Source: Syngnathus acus
Taxonomy: Eukaryota; Chordata; Actinopteri; Syngnathiformes; Syngnathidae
Reading direction: 5' to 3'
Assembly: GCF_901709675.1 (NCBI RefSeq)
Contig: NC_051102.1
Span: forward strand, 6,111,412 to 6,175,411
DNA: 64,000 nucleotides
Positions within the stretch are counted from its first letter, which is position 1, and every line of letters begins with the position of its first letter. Made by a program: the position numbers and the translations under genes. The notes beneath the pieces are model-generated. The model had not been told where the DNA came from. It worked only from the letters and a program-made list of their open reading frames with translations, and searched no databases. Shown here piece by piece: positions 24,401 to 31,464 of this stretch.

Positions 24401-25042
24401 TACCATCCGAAGCACTTGGCGAAAACTTTCTATGAAAACTTCGATAAAATCGCCTTTCTAACTCACCCTCAGGACGGCCAATCACGAACAGTCCGTCAGT
24501 TCCAGTTCACTGACTGGCCCGAGCAAGGTGTGCCCAAATCCGGTGAAGGCTTCATTGATTTCATTGGCCAAGTGCACAAAACTAAAGAGCAATTTGGCCA
24601 GGATGGACCGATCACTGTTCATTGCAGGTGAGATGTTGCCCAATAGCGTCCCCCCCCTTAGAGGGCACTCGGGGTAAACGATTGCAATTTTGGCTGCAGT
24701 GCTGGCGTGGGTCGGACGGGGGTCTTCATCACTCTGAGCATTGTGCTGGAGAGGATGCGCTATGAAGGGGCGGTAGACATTTTCCAGACTGTCAAAATGC
24801 TGCGGACACAGAGACCAGCCATGGTGCAGACCGAGGTACGTCAGCATGTTCTTCTCACAATTCAAATTTGTTATTATTATTATTAAATATTTTGGAATTG
24901 TTCTATTAATTATTATTATTAATAATAATGTTTTTTTTATTTTAATCATTCAAAATTATTTTCTCTCGTGCAGGATGAGTACCAATTCTGTTACCAGGCT
25001 GCTCTGGAGTACTTGGGTAGCTTTGACCACTATGCAACATAA
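350..25042 (+). CDS. ptprs: Receptor-type tyrosine-protein phosphatase S (LAR family), 3' part of gene
   Basis: Type I membrane receptor of neurons that binds proteoglycans and synaptic adhesion partners outside the cell and dephosphorylates tyrosines inside. Coding exons: 350-460, 1844-1855, 6909-7178, 7419-7798, 8758-8959, 9690-9826, 9950-10094, 11452-11770, 12267-12460, 12589-12615, 12805-12921, 13063-13722, 14402-14496, 15143-15395, 15898-15985, 16158-16376, 16786-16943, 17407-17418, 17660-17772, 19284-19381, 19830-19953, 20349-20524, 20820-20939, 21590-21744, 21903-22188, 22644-22820, 23143-23270, 23688-23813, 24473-24627, 24700-24835, 24974-25042. Order is Ig2 end, Ig3, FN3 1-8, membrane segment, D1, D2. 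PTPRS is preferred over PTPRD or PTPRF because of the juxtamembrane [11 protein letters not shown] and [12 protein letters not shown] segments and the ending [22 protein letters not shown]-type tail. The signal peptide, Ig1 and most of Ig2 lie to the left of the window. Exons at 11452, 12805, 15143, 22644 and 23143 carry frame breaks. Teleosts have two ptprs copies; which one this is was not decided. Confidence 0.93.
770..1597. mobile_element. Nonautonomous hAT-like element with TIR CAGCGGTGGGCAAACT
   Basis: The left end CAGCGGTGGGCAAACT is the inverted complement of the right end AGTTTGCCCACCCCTG with one mismatch. The flanking 8-mers AGTTAGAG and AGTTTAAC agree at 5 of 8 positions, consistent with a decayed 8-bp hAT target duplication. 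The interior is AT-rich and has no transposase. Confidence 0.75.
1844..1855 (+). CDS. ptprs: ptprs 12-nt microexon between Ig2 and Ig3 (ELRE insert, meB type)
   Basis: The 12 bases AGCTTCGAGAAG lie between a pyrimidine-rich tract ending CCCTCAG and a GTTGGT donor. Both flanking exons are in phase 1, so inclusion adds exactly [20 protein letters not shown], the same insert as in mammalian PTPRS. Skipping it gives [12 protein letters not shown] in frame. In the LAR family this mini-exon, called meB, lies between Ig2 and Ig3 and changes binding to synaptic partners. The exon lies inside a 6.4 kb intron and is invisible to ORF searches. Confidence 0.88.
2663..3077. mobile_element. Complete TIR element, ACCGTATTTTCCGG family
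   Basis: A 415-bp element with inverted ends of about 30 bases (ACCGTATTTTCCGGACTATA... and its complement ending TCCGGAAAATACGGT). Subterminal GGTGCGCCTTATA motifs are repeated. It has no ORF and is the same family as the copy at 1-246. The target duplication is not clear. Confidence 0.82.
4356..4679. repeat. 162-bp tandem duplication, AT-rich
   Basis: Two copies of a unit starting GTAGACCA at 4356 and 4518. Each contains TGATGATGATAATAATAATT, ATTTTCCATTTG twice, and CTCTTCACTTGTCATTTAAC. The two copies differ by a few substitutions and small indels. Confidence 0.8.
6724..6908 (+). repeat. CT-rich tract before the Ig3 exon
   Basis: About 180 bases of almost pure pyrimidine (CTCTCTCTCT, a long C run, TCTCCTCCTTTTACCAG) directly in front of the acceptor at 6908. 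It acts as an extreme polypyrimidine tract, and the antisense ORF in it is only low complexity. Confidence 0.7.
6909..7178 (+). CDS. ptprs: ptprs exon: Ig3 domain
   Basis: This exon follows a long CT-rich tract ending in ACCAG. It encodes a complete I-set Ig domain with [16 protein letters not shown] and the [12 protein letters not shown] cysteine strand. It ends at KT, split by the intron, and the donor is GTAAGA. Phase 1 to phase 1. Confidence 0.95.
7419..8959 (+). CDS. ptprs: ptprs exons: FN3-1 and FN3-2
   Basis: The exons are 7419-7798 and 8758-8959. The first encodes all of FN3-1 ([35 protein letters not shown]) and the start of FN3-2. The second completes FN3-2 ([33 protein letters not shown]). 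The phase between them is 0 and the exit is phase 1. The intervening intron shows no recognisable gene or repeat. Confidence 0.94.
9690..10094 (+). CDS. ptprs: ptprs exons: FN3-3
   Basis: The exons are 9690-9826 and 9950-10094. They encode [32 protein letters not shown] and then [19 protein letters not shown]. The exit is phase 1, which lets this exon join either FN3-4 at 11452 (long form) or FN3-8 at 14402 (short form) without a frame change. Confidence 0.92.
11452..11770 (+). CDS. ptprs: ptprs exon: FN3-4, with a frame break
   Basis: The first part reads [20 protein letters not shown] and [10 protein letters not shown]. The second part, one frame over, reads [35 protein letters not shown] and RTDED. 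The exon is 319 bases, but phase 1 to phase 1 needs a multiple of three. One extra base (or two missing) therefore lies near 11533-11543. Read without correction it stops at TGA 11565-11567. The exon belongs to the FN3 4-7 block that LAR-family short isoforms omit. Confidence 0.85.
12267..12460 (+). CDS. ptprs: ptprs exon: first part of FN3-5
   Basis: Starts after TTGTGCAG with [20 protein letters not shown]. It continues through [20 protein letters not shown] to [10 protein letters not shown] and exits in phase 0 at a GTGACA donor. There is no frame break in this exon. Confidence 0.88.
12589..12615 (+). CDS. ptprs: ptprs 27-nt microexon in FN3-5
   Basis: Nine codons reading MEEDDSTQY lie between an AAG acceptor and a GTGAGT donor, phase 0 to 0. 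They align with WETDDTAEY in mammalian PTPRS, which follows ADAQ as this follows DESQ. The exon sits at the position of a mini-exon known in FN3-5 of LAR-family receptors. The acceptor tract is only moderately pyrimidine-rich, as expected for a regulated exon. Confidence 0.72.
12805..12921 (+). CDS. ptprs: ptprs exon: end of FN3-5, with a frame break
   Basis: The expected start is EM followed by the FN3 strand [22 protein letters not shown] reads in phase 0, while [10 protein letters not shown] reads one frame over. A one-base deletion around the T run at 12812-12814 explains both, and also the length of 117, which does not fit entry phase 0 with exit phase 1. Read uncorrected it stops at GCC-TGA. 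Confidence 0.8.
13063..13722 (+). CDS. ptprs: ptprs exon: FN3-6 and FN3-7
   Basis: A single 660-base exon, phase 1 to phase 1 and unbroken. FN3-6 reads from [12 protein letters not shown] through YRLQFG and [17 protein letters not shown]3-7 reads from [20 protein letters not shown] through [19 protein letters not shown]. It ends the FN3 4-7 cassette. Confidence 0.93.
14402..15395 (+). CDS. ptprs: ptprs exons: FN3-8 and start of membrane-proximal region, with a frame break
   Basis: The exons are 14402-14496 ([20 protein letters not shown]) and 15143-15395 ([39 protein letters not shown]). In the second exon the frame carrying [10 protein letters not shown] stops at TAA 15359-15361. [15 protein letters not shown], which continues in phase into the next exon, is one frame over. 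A one-base deletion near 15344-15347 is the simplest explanation, because the exon is 253 bases where 0-to-2 phasing needs 3n+2. This region is present in all isoforms. Confidence 0.82.
15898..16376 (+). CDS. ptprs: ptprs exons: membrane-proximal ectodomain
   Basis: The exons are 15898-15985 ([23 protein letters not shown]) and 16158-16376 ([53 protein letters not shown]). LAR-family receptors are usually cut by a furin-type protease in the stretch after KDIS. Here that stretch has no R-X-K/R-R motif, and only a weak R-D-S-R is visible. Both exons keep frame. Confidence 0.9.
16786..16943 (+). CDS. ptprs: ptprs exon: transmembrane segment
   Basis: Encodes [11 protein letters not shown], an acidic [12 protein letters not shown] stretch, and then the hydrophobic helix [20 protein letters not shown] followed by ILLYKK. 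It exits in phase 2 at a GTGAGT donor. Confidence 0.95.
17407..17418 (+). CDS. ptprs: ptprs 12-nt juxtamembrane microexon
   Basis: The 12 bases CAAACCTGACAG follow a long pyrimidine tract and AAACAG, and precede GTACGA. In phase 2 they turn LLYKN-KRKESEP into [16 protein letters not shown], which matches mammalian PTPRS (YKNKPDSKRKDSEP). Inclusion adds four residues just inside the membrane, and skipping keeps the frame. Confidence 0.85.
17660..19381 (+). CDS. ptprs: ptprs exons: juxtamembrane linker before D1
   Basis: The exons are 17660-17772 ([35 protein letters not shown]) and 19284-19381 ([32 protein letters not shown]). The wording is closest to PTPRS, the LSQEYE end leads into the D1 wedge, and the frame is intact. 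The 1.5 kb intron holds a TAA microsatellite at 18051-18073 and an A run at 18223-18241. Confidence 0.93.
19830..22188 (+). CDS. ptprs: ptprs exons: phosphatase domain D1 (catalytic)
   Basis: The exons are 19830-19953, 20349-20524, 20820-20939, 21590-21744 and 21903-22188, all in frame. D1 shows the substrate loop [14 protein letters not shown], the DYINAN loop, the WPD loop ([11 protein letters not shown]) with the general-acid aspartate, and the nucleophile loop [10 protein letters not shown]. The catalytic cysteine is the last complete codon of the exon ending at 21744. The Q loop [13 protein letters not shown] follows. All residues needed for catalysis are present. Confidence 0.96.
20662..20805. 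repeat. Tandem duplication in ptprs D1 intron
   Basis: Two copies of a TTTATTTATTTTATTTT tract followed by CATTGCTTGGATTGAAATTG and AAG-ATTTTTCTA lie just upstream of the exon at 20820. The two copies are nearly identical. Confidence 0.75.
22430..22545. repeat. About 60-bp tandem duplication in the D1-D2 intron
   Basis: The unit GTTCTTTTAGTCAGAYAATTAATTGTAATGAAATACATAAATAATT occurs twice back to back, shortly before the exon at 22644. Confidence 0.78.
22644..25042 (+). CDS. ptprs: ptprs exons: phosphatase domain D2 and C-terminus, with three frame breaks
   Basis: The exons are 22644-22820, 23143-23270, 23688-23813, 24473-24627, 24700-24835 and 24974-25042 (stop TAA 25040-25042). D2 keeps [10 protein letters not shown] but has L for Y in the KNRY loop ([13 protein letters not shown]) and WPE instead of WPD, the known changes that make LAR-family D2 nearly inactive. 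In 22644-22820 one base is missing near 22743 (before [10 protein letters not shown]) and another near 22784 (before DYINAS); uncorrected it stops at TGA 22785-22787. In 23143-23270 there is one extra A in 23249-23252, before LREMGR. The remaining exons are clean. Confidence 0.93.
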
Positions 25043-27829
25043 ACCAAGACGCAACAACAAAGAAGGAGCAAAAGACAAAAGAGGAAAGCTCTACACCAAG
25101 AAGGACGACAACAAAAAAAACAACAACAAATCTGTGTCTAACAACAGCCACGCTCTTTTCTGCTAAAGAGCTGCGCTAGACTCTCCATGTGTAATCCATA
25201 TACTTACCTCAGTGTTCCAAGTGTGAAGGACGTATAATAATACATATGTGTCGTGGTCAACTATCTCCAATACCAGTGAAACACAAAAACAGGAATTTAC
25301 AATTCTCTCTGTGTAGAAATACTAAAAGAAAAAACACACACAAAGAGCCTGGATATTTGCTGCACCCTTAATGGGCTTTTTATCCTCAACTTTGTATCTA
25401 TCGCTTTGGTGTACTCATGGGTCACAAAGGTCAACGTTTCTATGTGTACGTGAGTCTCTTTCTAAGGTGTCGAACCGATCATTACGAAAGCCGGTGGTTC
25501 GGAAGACTCACTTGAGACGTGACCACCGCTATCAAGACAGAGCGGACGTTGCTAATATCCAACGCACAGTGCCAACACGAGCCAATCAACTGCGGCCTAC
25601 GAACACGAATTGTCATGTCTGGCCATGAGAGACTCTGAATATTCCGGACCGGGCTGGCCGCTATCGTCCTGCGCCTTGGACAAAAAGCTTGCTTGCTGTT
25701 TTGCTTGTGTTGGTCCTTCATCGTCCCTCTGCGCCACTCTTCGTCACGCCAGGCCCATTTTGTCGGCTCCGGTAGGGGCTCGACGATAAGGATGCCGTTG
25801 AAAGACCTTTCTTATTTTGTCTCATGTTCTGTGTGTGTTTTTCTTCATTGTCATTGCCTTACACTGATTTGTTTTAACATGCTGCTTTGCTTTCATGCTT
25901 AACTATTATCGTACACAATTTTAAAATGAGAATGAAAGTCCATCTCAAGCGGAGCCTGAATGAATTTAATCTCATTGGTTGGCATAAAAGGGAGAGAAAA
26001 ATAATCTTCGCTCACATACAGCGGTGCCTTGAGATACTGGTTGAAATGAGTCGTGGGTGAATTTTTTGTTTTTATAAAAACATCAAGCAGTACTTTGACA
26101 GATAATCAACAGTTATTAAAAAAAAAAAGGGGGCCTTCAAGATGTTTTTTTGCTACTCCAAGTTGAATTTTGCTGTCAAACTAAACCTCAAAGATAATTA
26201 CACAACCAATGGCTTGCTTTAGATAAGTCCTGTTAGCTTAATGCTAACAAGCAATACAAAATGCCATAGATGGGCGAACAAATATTGTCGCGGTGTTGTA
26301 ACCCTTTAAGTAACTCATACTTCATAGGCATATTTTTTTTCTGCCCCAAAAACACTAATATTGCAGTTTAGTGAGTCACTTGTAGTAGTGAAAGTCTTCT
26401 TAATTTGTCTCTTCAAGACCCCCAGTGGCTGAATCACACACACCATAAAGAACTGTATATTTTTTTACTTTACAATTGATTACGTTATGACTATTTTTTT
26501 GTAACGTAAATGTTTTGAAGAAATTTTCCGTCCTCAAAACATGTTTTTGTGTTGTTGGGTTTTGGGGGATCTTGGAATGGATTATGACATTTCCATGTTT
26601 ATGTTAGAAAAACGTATTTCAAGGCACCACTGTAGTAAAATTCATTCCCTGCCACTTAGTTGACCAACAACCCATGAAAATTCCATGTACAGAACATCCG
26701 GACTTGCCGCTTGATTTTAATTTGGCATATAATCACGCGAATTGATCCCGCGTGGTGACTCAACAGCACAGCGTTGTTAGTGTGGCAAAATTGATGAGAT
26801 TTAGCCCAATTTTGTACATACTGCCCAACAACACAGCCGAGCACAAGACAGAACGGCGGGATTGGATGTGATGTAATTCTTAATGTCGCAAAAAACAAGC
26901 CTTATCGTGTCAGATTTATTTTATGTGTTTTTTTTTAAAGATACTATTTTGTTACGCTTTGTTATTTTTGTTACGCTTTGTTTTTATTGGAGTATCTAGC
27001 TAGTAACTATAACCAATGTGTTTTATGTTTTTGTTTATTTTCTATTTTCTTTTATTAGGGTGGTGTTTTTTTTTTTTACTTATTTACTCGATTACAAAGT
27101 ATGCCCTCTGTGTAGGGTGCTCTTTGATACCGATCACTGATGTCCAACTGTTAGAGATGTATTTTAGAGGAAGTCCTAGTTTAAGTTTACAGCGATGACC
27201 TTTTGATGCCCAAAAAAACGCCCCCTCCCACGCCCTTTCCTGTTTGACCTCCATAGCAGCAACATGAGTAATCATAACAAAAAGGTCACAGGGCATCGGG
27301 GCGACGCTCAGATGTAGTTTGCTAAAGCACACGGTAGCAAGTGTATTTTGGACAGATGGCTCAGCGGCACATTTTACTCGCCCTTCATTTTAAAAATTAT
27401 TCCGATATGAAGTCGATGTGAGGTCTAGAAGTCTTGACAGTGCGTGACATATATGGAAATATGTAATTCCTTCGCTTTCTAACCAATTGTTGTGTCAAGA
27501 GGATGCACACACGAGGCGTAGTGATGAGATTGTGTGTTTGAGGGCCATCCTCCTTCACTTCTGTACCCGTTCTTTCCTTTCCAAGCATAGATGTAGATAT
27601 AATATCTTGACTTTGTATTAAAAGCAGATGATTGGATATACAGCACAATGGCATTGGATTATTATTTATTTGAATTTTTTTTGGGTGGTGTGGAGTGTGC
27701 TCGTTTGCTGTCCACTAGAGGGAGACAAAGATGCAGCCTGGCTTCTTTTTTTTAAGCCAAAAACTATATTGTACTGTACTATATATCAGCAGTTGTGCTT
27801 CATAATATAAATACATGTTACCTGTAGAT
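25043..27829 (+). other. ptprs 3' untranslated and intergenic sequence
   Basis: This AT-rich sequence follows the ptprs stop and shows no coding exon I can support. Two ATTAAA hexamers (about 26115 and 27617) could serve as poly(A) signals, but neither is compelling. The exact 3' end of ptprs is therefore not placed. Confidence 0.5.
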
Positions 27830-28186
27830 CAGTGCTTCTCAAATAGTGGGATCAGGAGGGCGCGTGTGACACCAGGGAACAACATGCTTTTCTTTTGGCT
27901 GTACTAGATTAAAGAGTAATTAGACATCTACTGCAGTAGGTGGCGGTATCACTGGAGTGTGCGCAAGGAGTATTCGCACACAATGAATGGCAACAGTCAC
28001 TCACTCGGTCGTGAACGGGAAATTGCGTCACTGACTCGTTCGTAAAAGGTTGAAAGGAATAAAACCTTTGTTTTGCAGTTGTTTTCAGGTTAGCTACCTA
28101 AATGTTGTAAAGTGAACGTGATGTACTGGAGTCAAATTCCTTGTTTGGCATGCTCAAATTTGGCAAATAAAAATTTATTTTATTTG

Positions 28187-30015
28187 AGAGTGAAAAATGC
28201 CACACCCACCCTCACCCCCACTTTCTGATTGGCTGTTTGATCCGTGACGTCACTTGGACACTCCATTAGGTACACCGCCATTTTCAGGTGGACCTAATAA
28301 CAGGCCACTTCATTAGGGAAAAATCATGGCCAAAGCTCAACTGAAAGTGTAAAATGCCACACCCGCCCTCACCCCCACTTTCTGATTGGCTGTTTGATCT
28401 GTGAAGTCACACGGACACTCCATTAGGTACACCGCCATTTTCAAGTGTACCTAATAACAGGCCACTTTATTAGGGAAATATCATGGTCAAAGGTGTCAAG
28501 CTCTAGTCCTCGGGGCCGCGTTCCAACATGTTTTCCAAGATTCCCTCGTTAAGTGCACCTGCGTGAAAAGTTTTAGCTCCTGCAGAACGTGAAAGTGGCT
28601 AAAACTTTTCACGCAGGTGCACTTAACGAGGGAATCACACGGACACTCCATTAGGTACACCGCCATTTTCAAGTGTACCTAATAACAGGCCACTTTATTA
28701 GGGAAATATCATGGTCAAAGGTGTCAAGCTCAGTCCTCGGGGCCGCGTTCCAACATGTTTTCCAAGATTCCCTCGTTAAGTGCACCTGCGTGAAAAGTTT
28801 TAGCTCCTGCAGAACGTGAAAGTGGCTAAAACTTTTCACGCAGGTGCACTTAACGAGGGAATCACACGGACACTCCATTAGGTACACCGCCATTTTCAAG
28901 TGTACCTAATAACAGGCCACTTTATTAGGGAAATATCATGGTCAAAGGTCTCGGGGCCGCGTTCCAACATGTTTTCCAAGATTCCCTCGTTAAGTGCACC
29001 TGCGTGAAAAGTTTTAGCTCCTGCAGAACGTGAAAGTGGCTAAAACTTTTCACGCAGGTGCACTTAACGAGGGAATCACACGGACACTCCATTAGGTACA
29101 CCGCCATTTTCAAGTGTACCTAATAACAGGCCACTTTATTAGGGAAATATCATGGTCAAAGGTGTCAAGCTCAGTCCTCGGGGCCGCGTTCCAACATGTT
29201 TTCCAAGATTCCCTCGTTAAGTGCACCTGCGTGAAAAGTTTTAGCTCCTGCAGAACGTGAAAGTGGCTAAAACTTTTCACGCAGGTGCACTTAACGAGGG
29301 AATCACACGGACACTCCATTAGGTACACCGCCATTTTCAAGTGTACCTAATAACAGGCCACTTTATTAGGGAAATATCATGGTCAAAGGTGTCAAGCTCT
29401 AGTCCTCGGGGCCACGTTCCAACATGTTTTCCAAGATTCCCTCGTTAAGTGCACCTGCGTGAAAAGTTTTAGCTCCTGCAGAACGTGAAAGTGGCTAAAA
29501 CTTTTCACGCAGCTGCACTTAACGAGGGTAACTTGGAAAACATATTGGAACGCGGCCCCTCGAGGACTGGAGGTCGACACCCCTGGTTTAAGTGAAAATT
29601 GCCACACCCGCCCTCACCCCCACTTTCTGATTGGCTGTTTGATCTGTGACGTCACTCGGACACTCCATTAGGTACACCGCCATTTTTAGGTGTACCTAAT
29701 AAAAGGCCAGTTCATTAGGGAAAAATCATGGCCAAAGCTTAACTGAAAGTGAAAAGTACCACACCCGCCCTCACCCCCACTTTCTGATTGGCTGTTTGAT
29801 CTGTGACGTCACACGGACACTCCTTTAGGTACGCCGCCATTTTCAGGTGTACCTAATAACAGGCCACTTCATTAGGGAAAAATAATGGCCAAAGCTGAAC
29901 TGAAAGTGAAAAGTGCCACACCCGCCCTCACCCCCACCTCCTGATTGGCTGGTTGATCTGTGACGTCACACGGACACTCCATTAGGTACACCACCATTTT
30001 CAGGTGAACCTAATA
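28187..30015. repeat. 157-bp minisatellite (interrupted)
   Basis: Units begin near GTGAAAATGCCACACCC and contain CCCTCACCCCCACTTTCTGA, TTGGCTGTTTGATC, GTGACGTCAC, and TCCATTAGGTACACCGCCAT. Anchor positions 28199, 28356, 29601, 29758 and 29915 are 157 bases apart within each block. The array is split by the MITE-containing array at 28408-29585. Confidence 0.87.
28408..29585. repeat. Composite tandem array: minisatellite half plus foldback MITE, about 5 units
   Basis: Units start with CACACGGACACTCCATTAGG at 28408, 28636, 28863, 29077 and 29304 (spacing 228, 227, 214, 227). Each unit joins part of the 157-bp minisatellite to the left part of a MITE (GTGTCAAGCTC...CCTCGGGGCCGCG) and to a perfect inverted repeat. 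The arms of that repeat are 33 bases, from CCTCGTTAAGTGCACC to GAAAAGTTTTAG, with a 22-base loop. Only the last unit continues into the MITE's right end, at 29585. The 214-bp unit lacks TGTCAAGCTCAG. Confidence 0.87.
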
Positions 30016-30240
30016 ACTTTATGCATTTCTTGTACGTGTCAAGAGTGTGTATTTGACTACTTGCTCTTTATTTAGGGGGACACCAACACATATTACACAA
30101 CGTAAAACATACATATTGTCATATAAAGCAGTTAACCAAATGTCAGATTTTTGTTTTCATGCCCAAAAAAATAAAAACAAGGAATAAAACACCAGACAAG
30201 TTTTCACAGGTTTTAATGTTTATTAAAATAAAATAATAAT

Positions 30241-30605
30241 AATCCATCCATCCATTTTCTGAACCGCTTAGTCCCCACGGGGGTCGCGGGAGTGCTGGAG
30301 CCTATCCCAGCTGTCATCGGGTAGTAGGTGGGGGACACCCTGAACCGGTTGCCAGCCAATCGCAGGGCACACAGAGACAAACAACCATTCGCACTCGCAC
30401 TCACACCTAGGGACAATTTGGAGTCTTCAATCGGCCTACCAAGCATGTTTTTGGGATGTGGGAGGAAACCGGAGTGCCCGGAGAAAACCCACGCGGGCCC
30501 GGGGAGAACATGCAAACTCCACACAGGGAGGGCCGGAGGTGGAATCGAACCCGCACCCTCCTAACTGTGAGGCGGACGTGCTACCCAGTGTCCCACCGAG
30601 CCGCC

Positions 30606-30606
<1 letters not shown>
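30241..30606 (-). mobile_element. Non-LTR-type retroposon fragment (CATCCATCC end)
   Basis: The stretch CCATCCATCCATTTTCTGAA..CCGCTTAGTCC, AATCGCAGGGCACACAGAGA, CATGCAAACTCCACACAGG, and GAATCGAACCCGCACCCTCC is a very common teleost repeat family. The GGATG-type tail at its left end suggests that the insertion reads on the minus strand. It sits between TAA-rich tracts. The exact clade (for example RTE-like) is inferred. Confidence 0.65.
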
Positions 30607-30639
<33 letters not shown>

Positions 30640-31464
30640 TTATTATAATAATAATAAAAGTAAATTTCAAACCAGCAATCTAATGTGAAATTGCAGTAGA
30701 TATATTGGATAACAATATTTAGGCGTATATATGCATACACGTTATTTTAAGTGTTATAAAATAAAGATTACCCAAAGAGAAGCATCTCCCCGTTGTTGCA
30801 TAACGGCGCATCGCTTCATGCAATAAAGTTAGCCGTTAGCTTGGAGAAAACGTGCATAAAAGTGGTGTTTCAGTGAGTGGTTCTTTCTTTCTTTGGAAAT
30901 CGGAAATCGACATTCTGGCTTACATAGTTCACGCCAGGAGACGCAACACGTTCACTGACTGATCCGTTGATGCACGGGAAGGAAGGCAGTTGACCCATTG
31001 CCTTGTTTGCGAACGGGAAAGTCCGGATTCGTTGCCTCACTGATCCGTTCTCGCAATGAACTGGAAATGCAAATCACGACTCGTTCGTGAACGGAAAGTT
31101 ACGTCATTTTCTTCTTCGTTTTGTTTTACGGTGAGGTGGCACCAGCCTCAATGTGCATTACTGACACCTACTGGTTGAAGTCATATGAACTGAGAAAAGA
31201 ATTTGTTCACTCGTTCACTGAAAGGATTCACTCTTTTCAACGAATCGTTCACTCACGAGCCAACATCGCACACAGCACGGACGGAGCAGGCGATAAAAAG
31301 TGCAGTGGGACACCATGGAAAAATATTGAACAGATATTATAAAAATATAATATTATAATATTGAACTTTTTTTATTTTTTTGTTTTCTCTAATGGGGTCG
31401 CAAAATGTTTTCTTCTACCTAAGGGGGGCATCACAGAAAATAATTGAGAAGCACTGCTGTAGAT

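Larger units (their letters stand above)
27830..31456. mobile_element. hAT-like element, 3.6 kb, with perfect 8-bp target duplication
   Basis: The left end CAGTGCTTCTCAAATAGTGG and the right end ATAATTGAGAAGCACTG are inverted repeats. They are flanked on both sides by CTGTAGAT (27822-27829 and 31457-31464), a perfect 8-bp target duplication typical of hAT transposons. No transposase ORF is visible. The interior contains a 157-bp minisatellite, a 227-bp composite array and a retroposon fragment, so this is a nonautonomous carrier that has collected other repeats. Confidence 0.88.

Noticed and set aside
350-25042. Calling ptprs a pseudogene
   Set aside because: Catalytic residues, splice sites and almost all exons are intact, and the protein is conserved across each break. 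Assembly indels remain the simpler explanation.
28408-29585. Regularly spaced repeats that could suggest a CRISPR array
   Set aside because: The units are about 227 bp with almost no variable spacer, lie in a vertebrate genome, and are explained by tandem amplification of a minisatellite-MITE junction.
28669-29607. Four similar minus-strand ORFs beginning MKMAVYLMECP or MWQFSLKPG
   Set aside because: They are open frames produced by the tandem repeat units, with no protein family resemblance.
30213-30564. ORFs on both strands at 30.2-30.6 kb
   Set aside because: They fall entirely inside a common teleost retroposon fragment that is open by chance in several frames.
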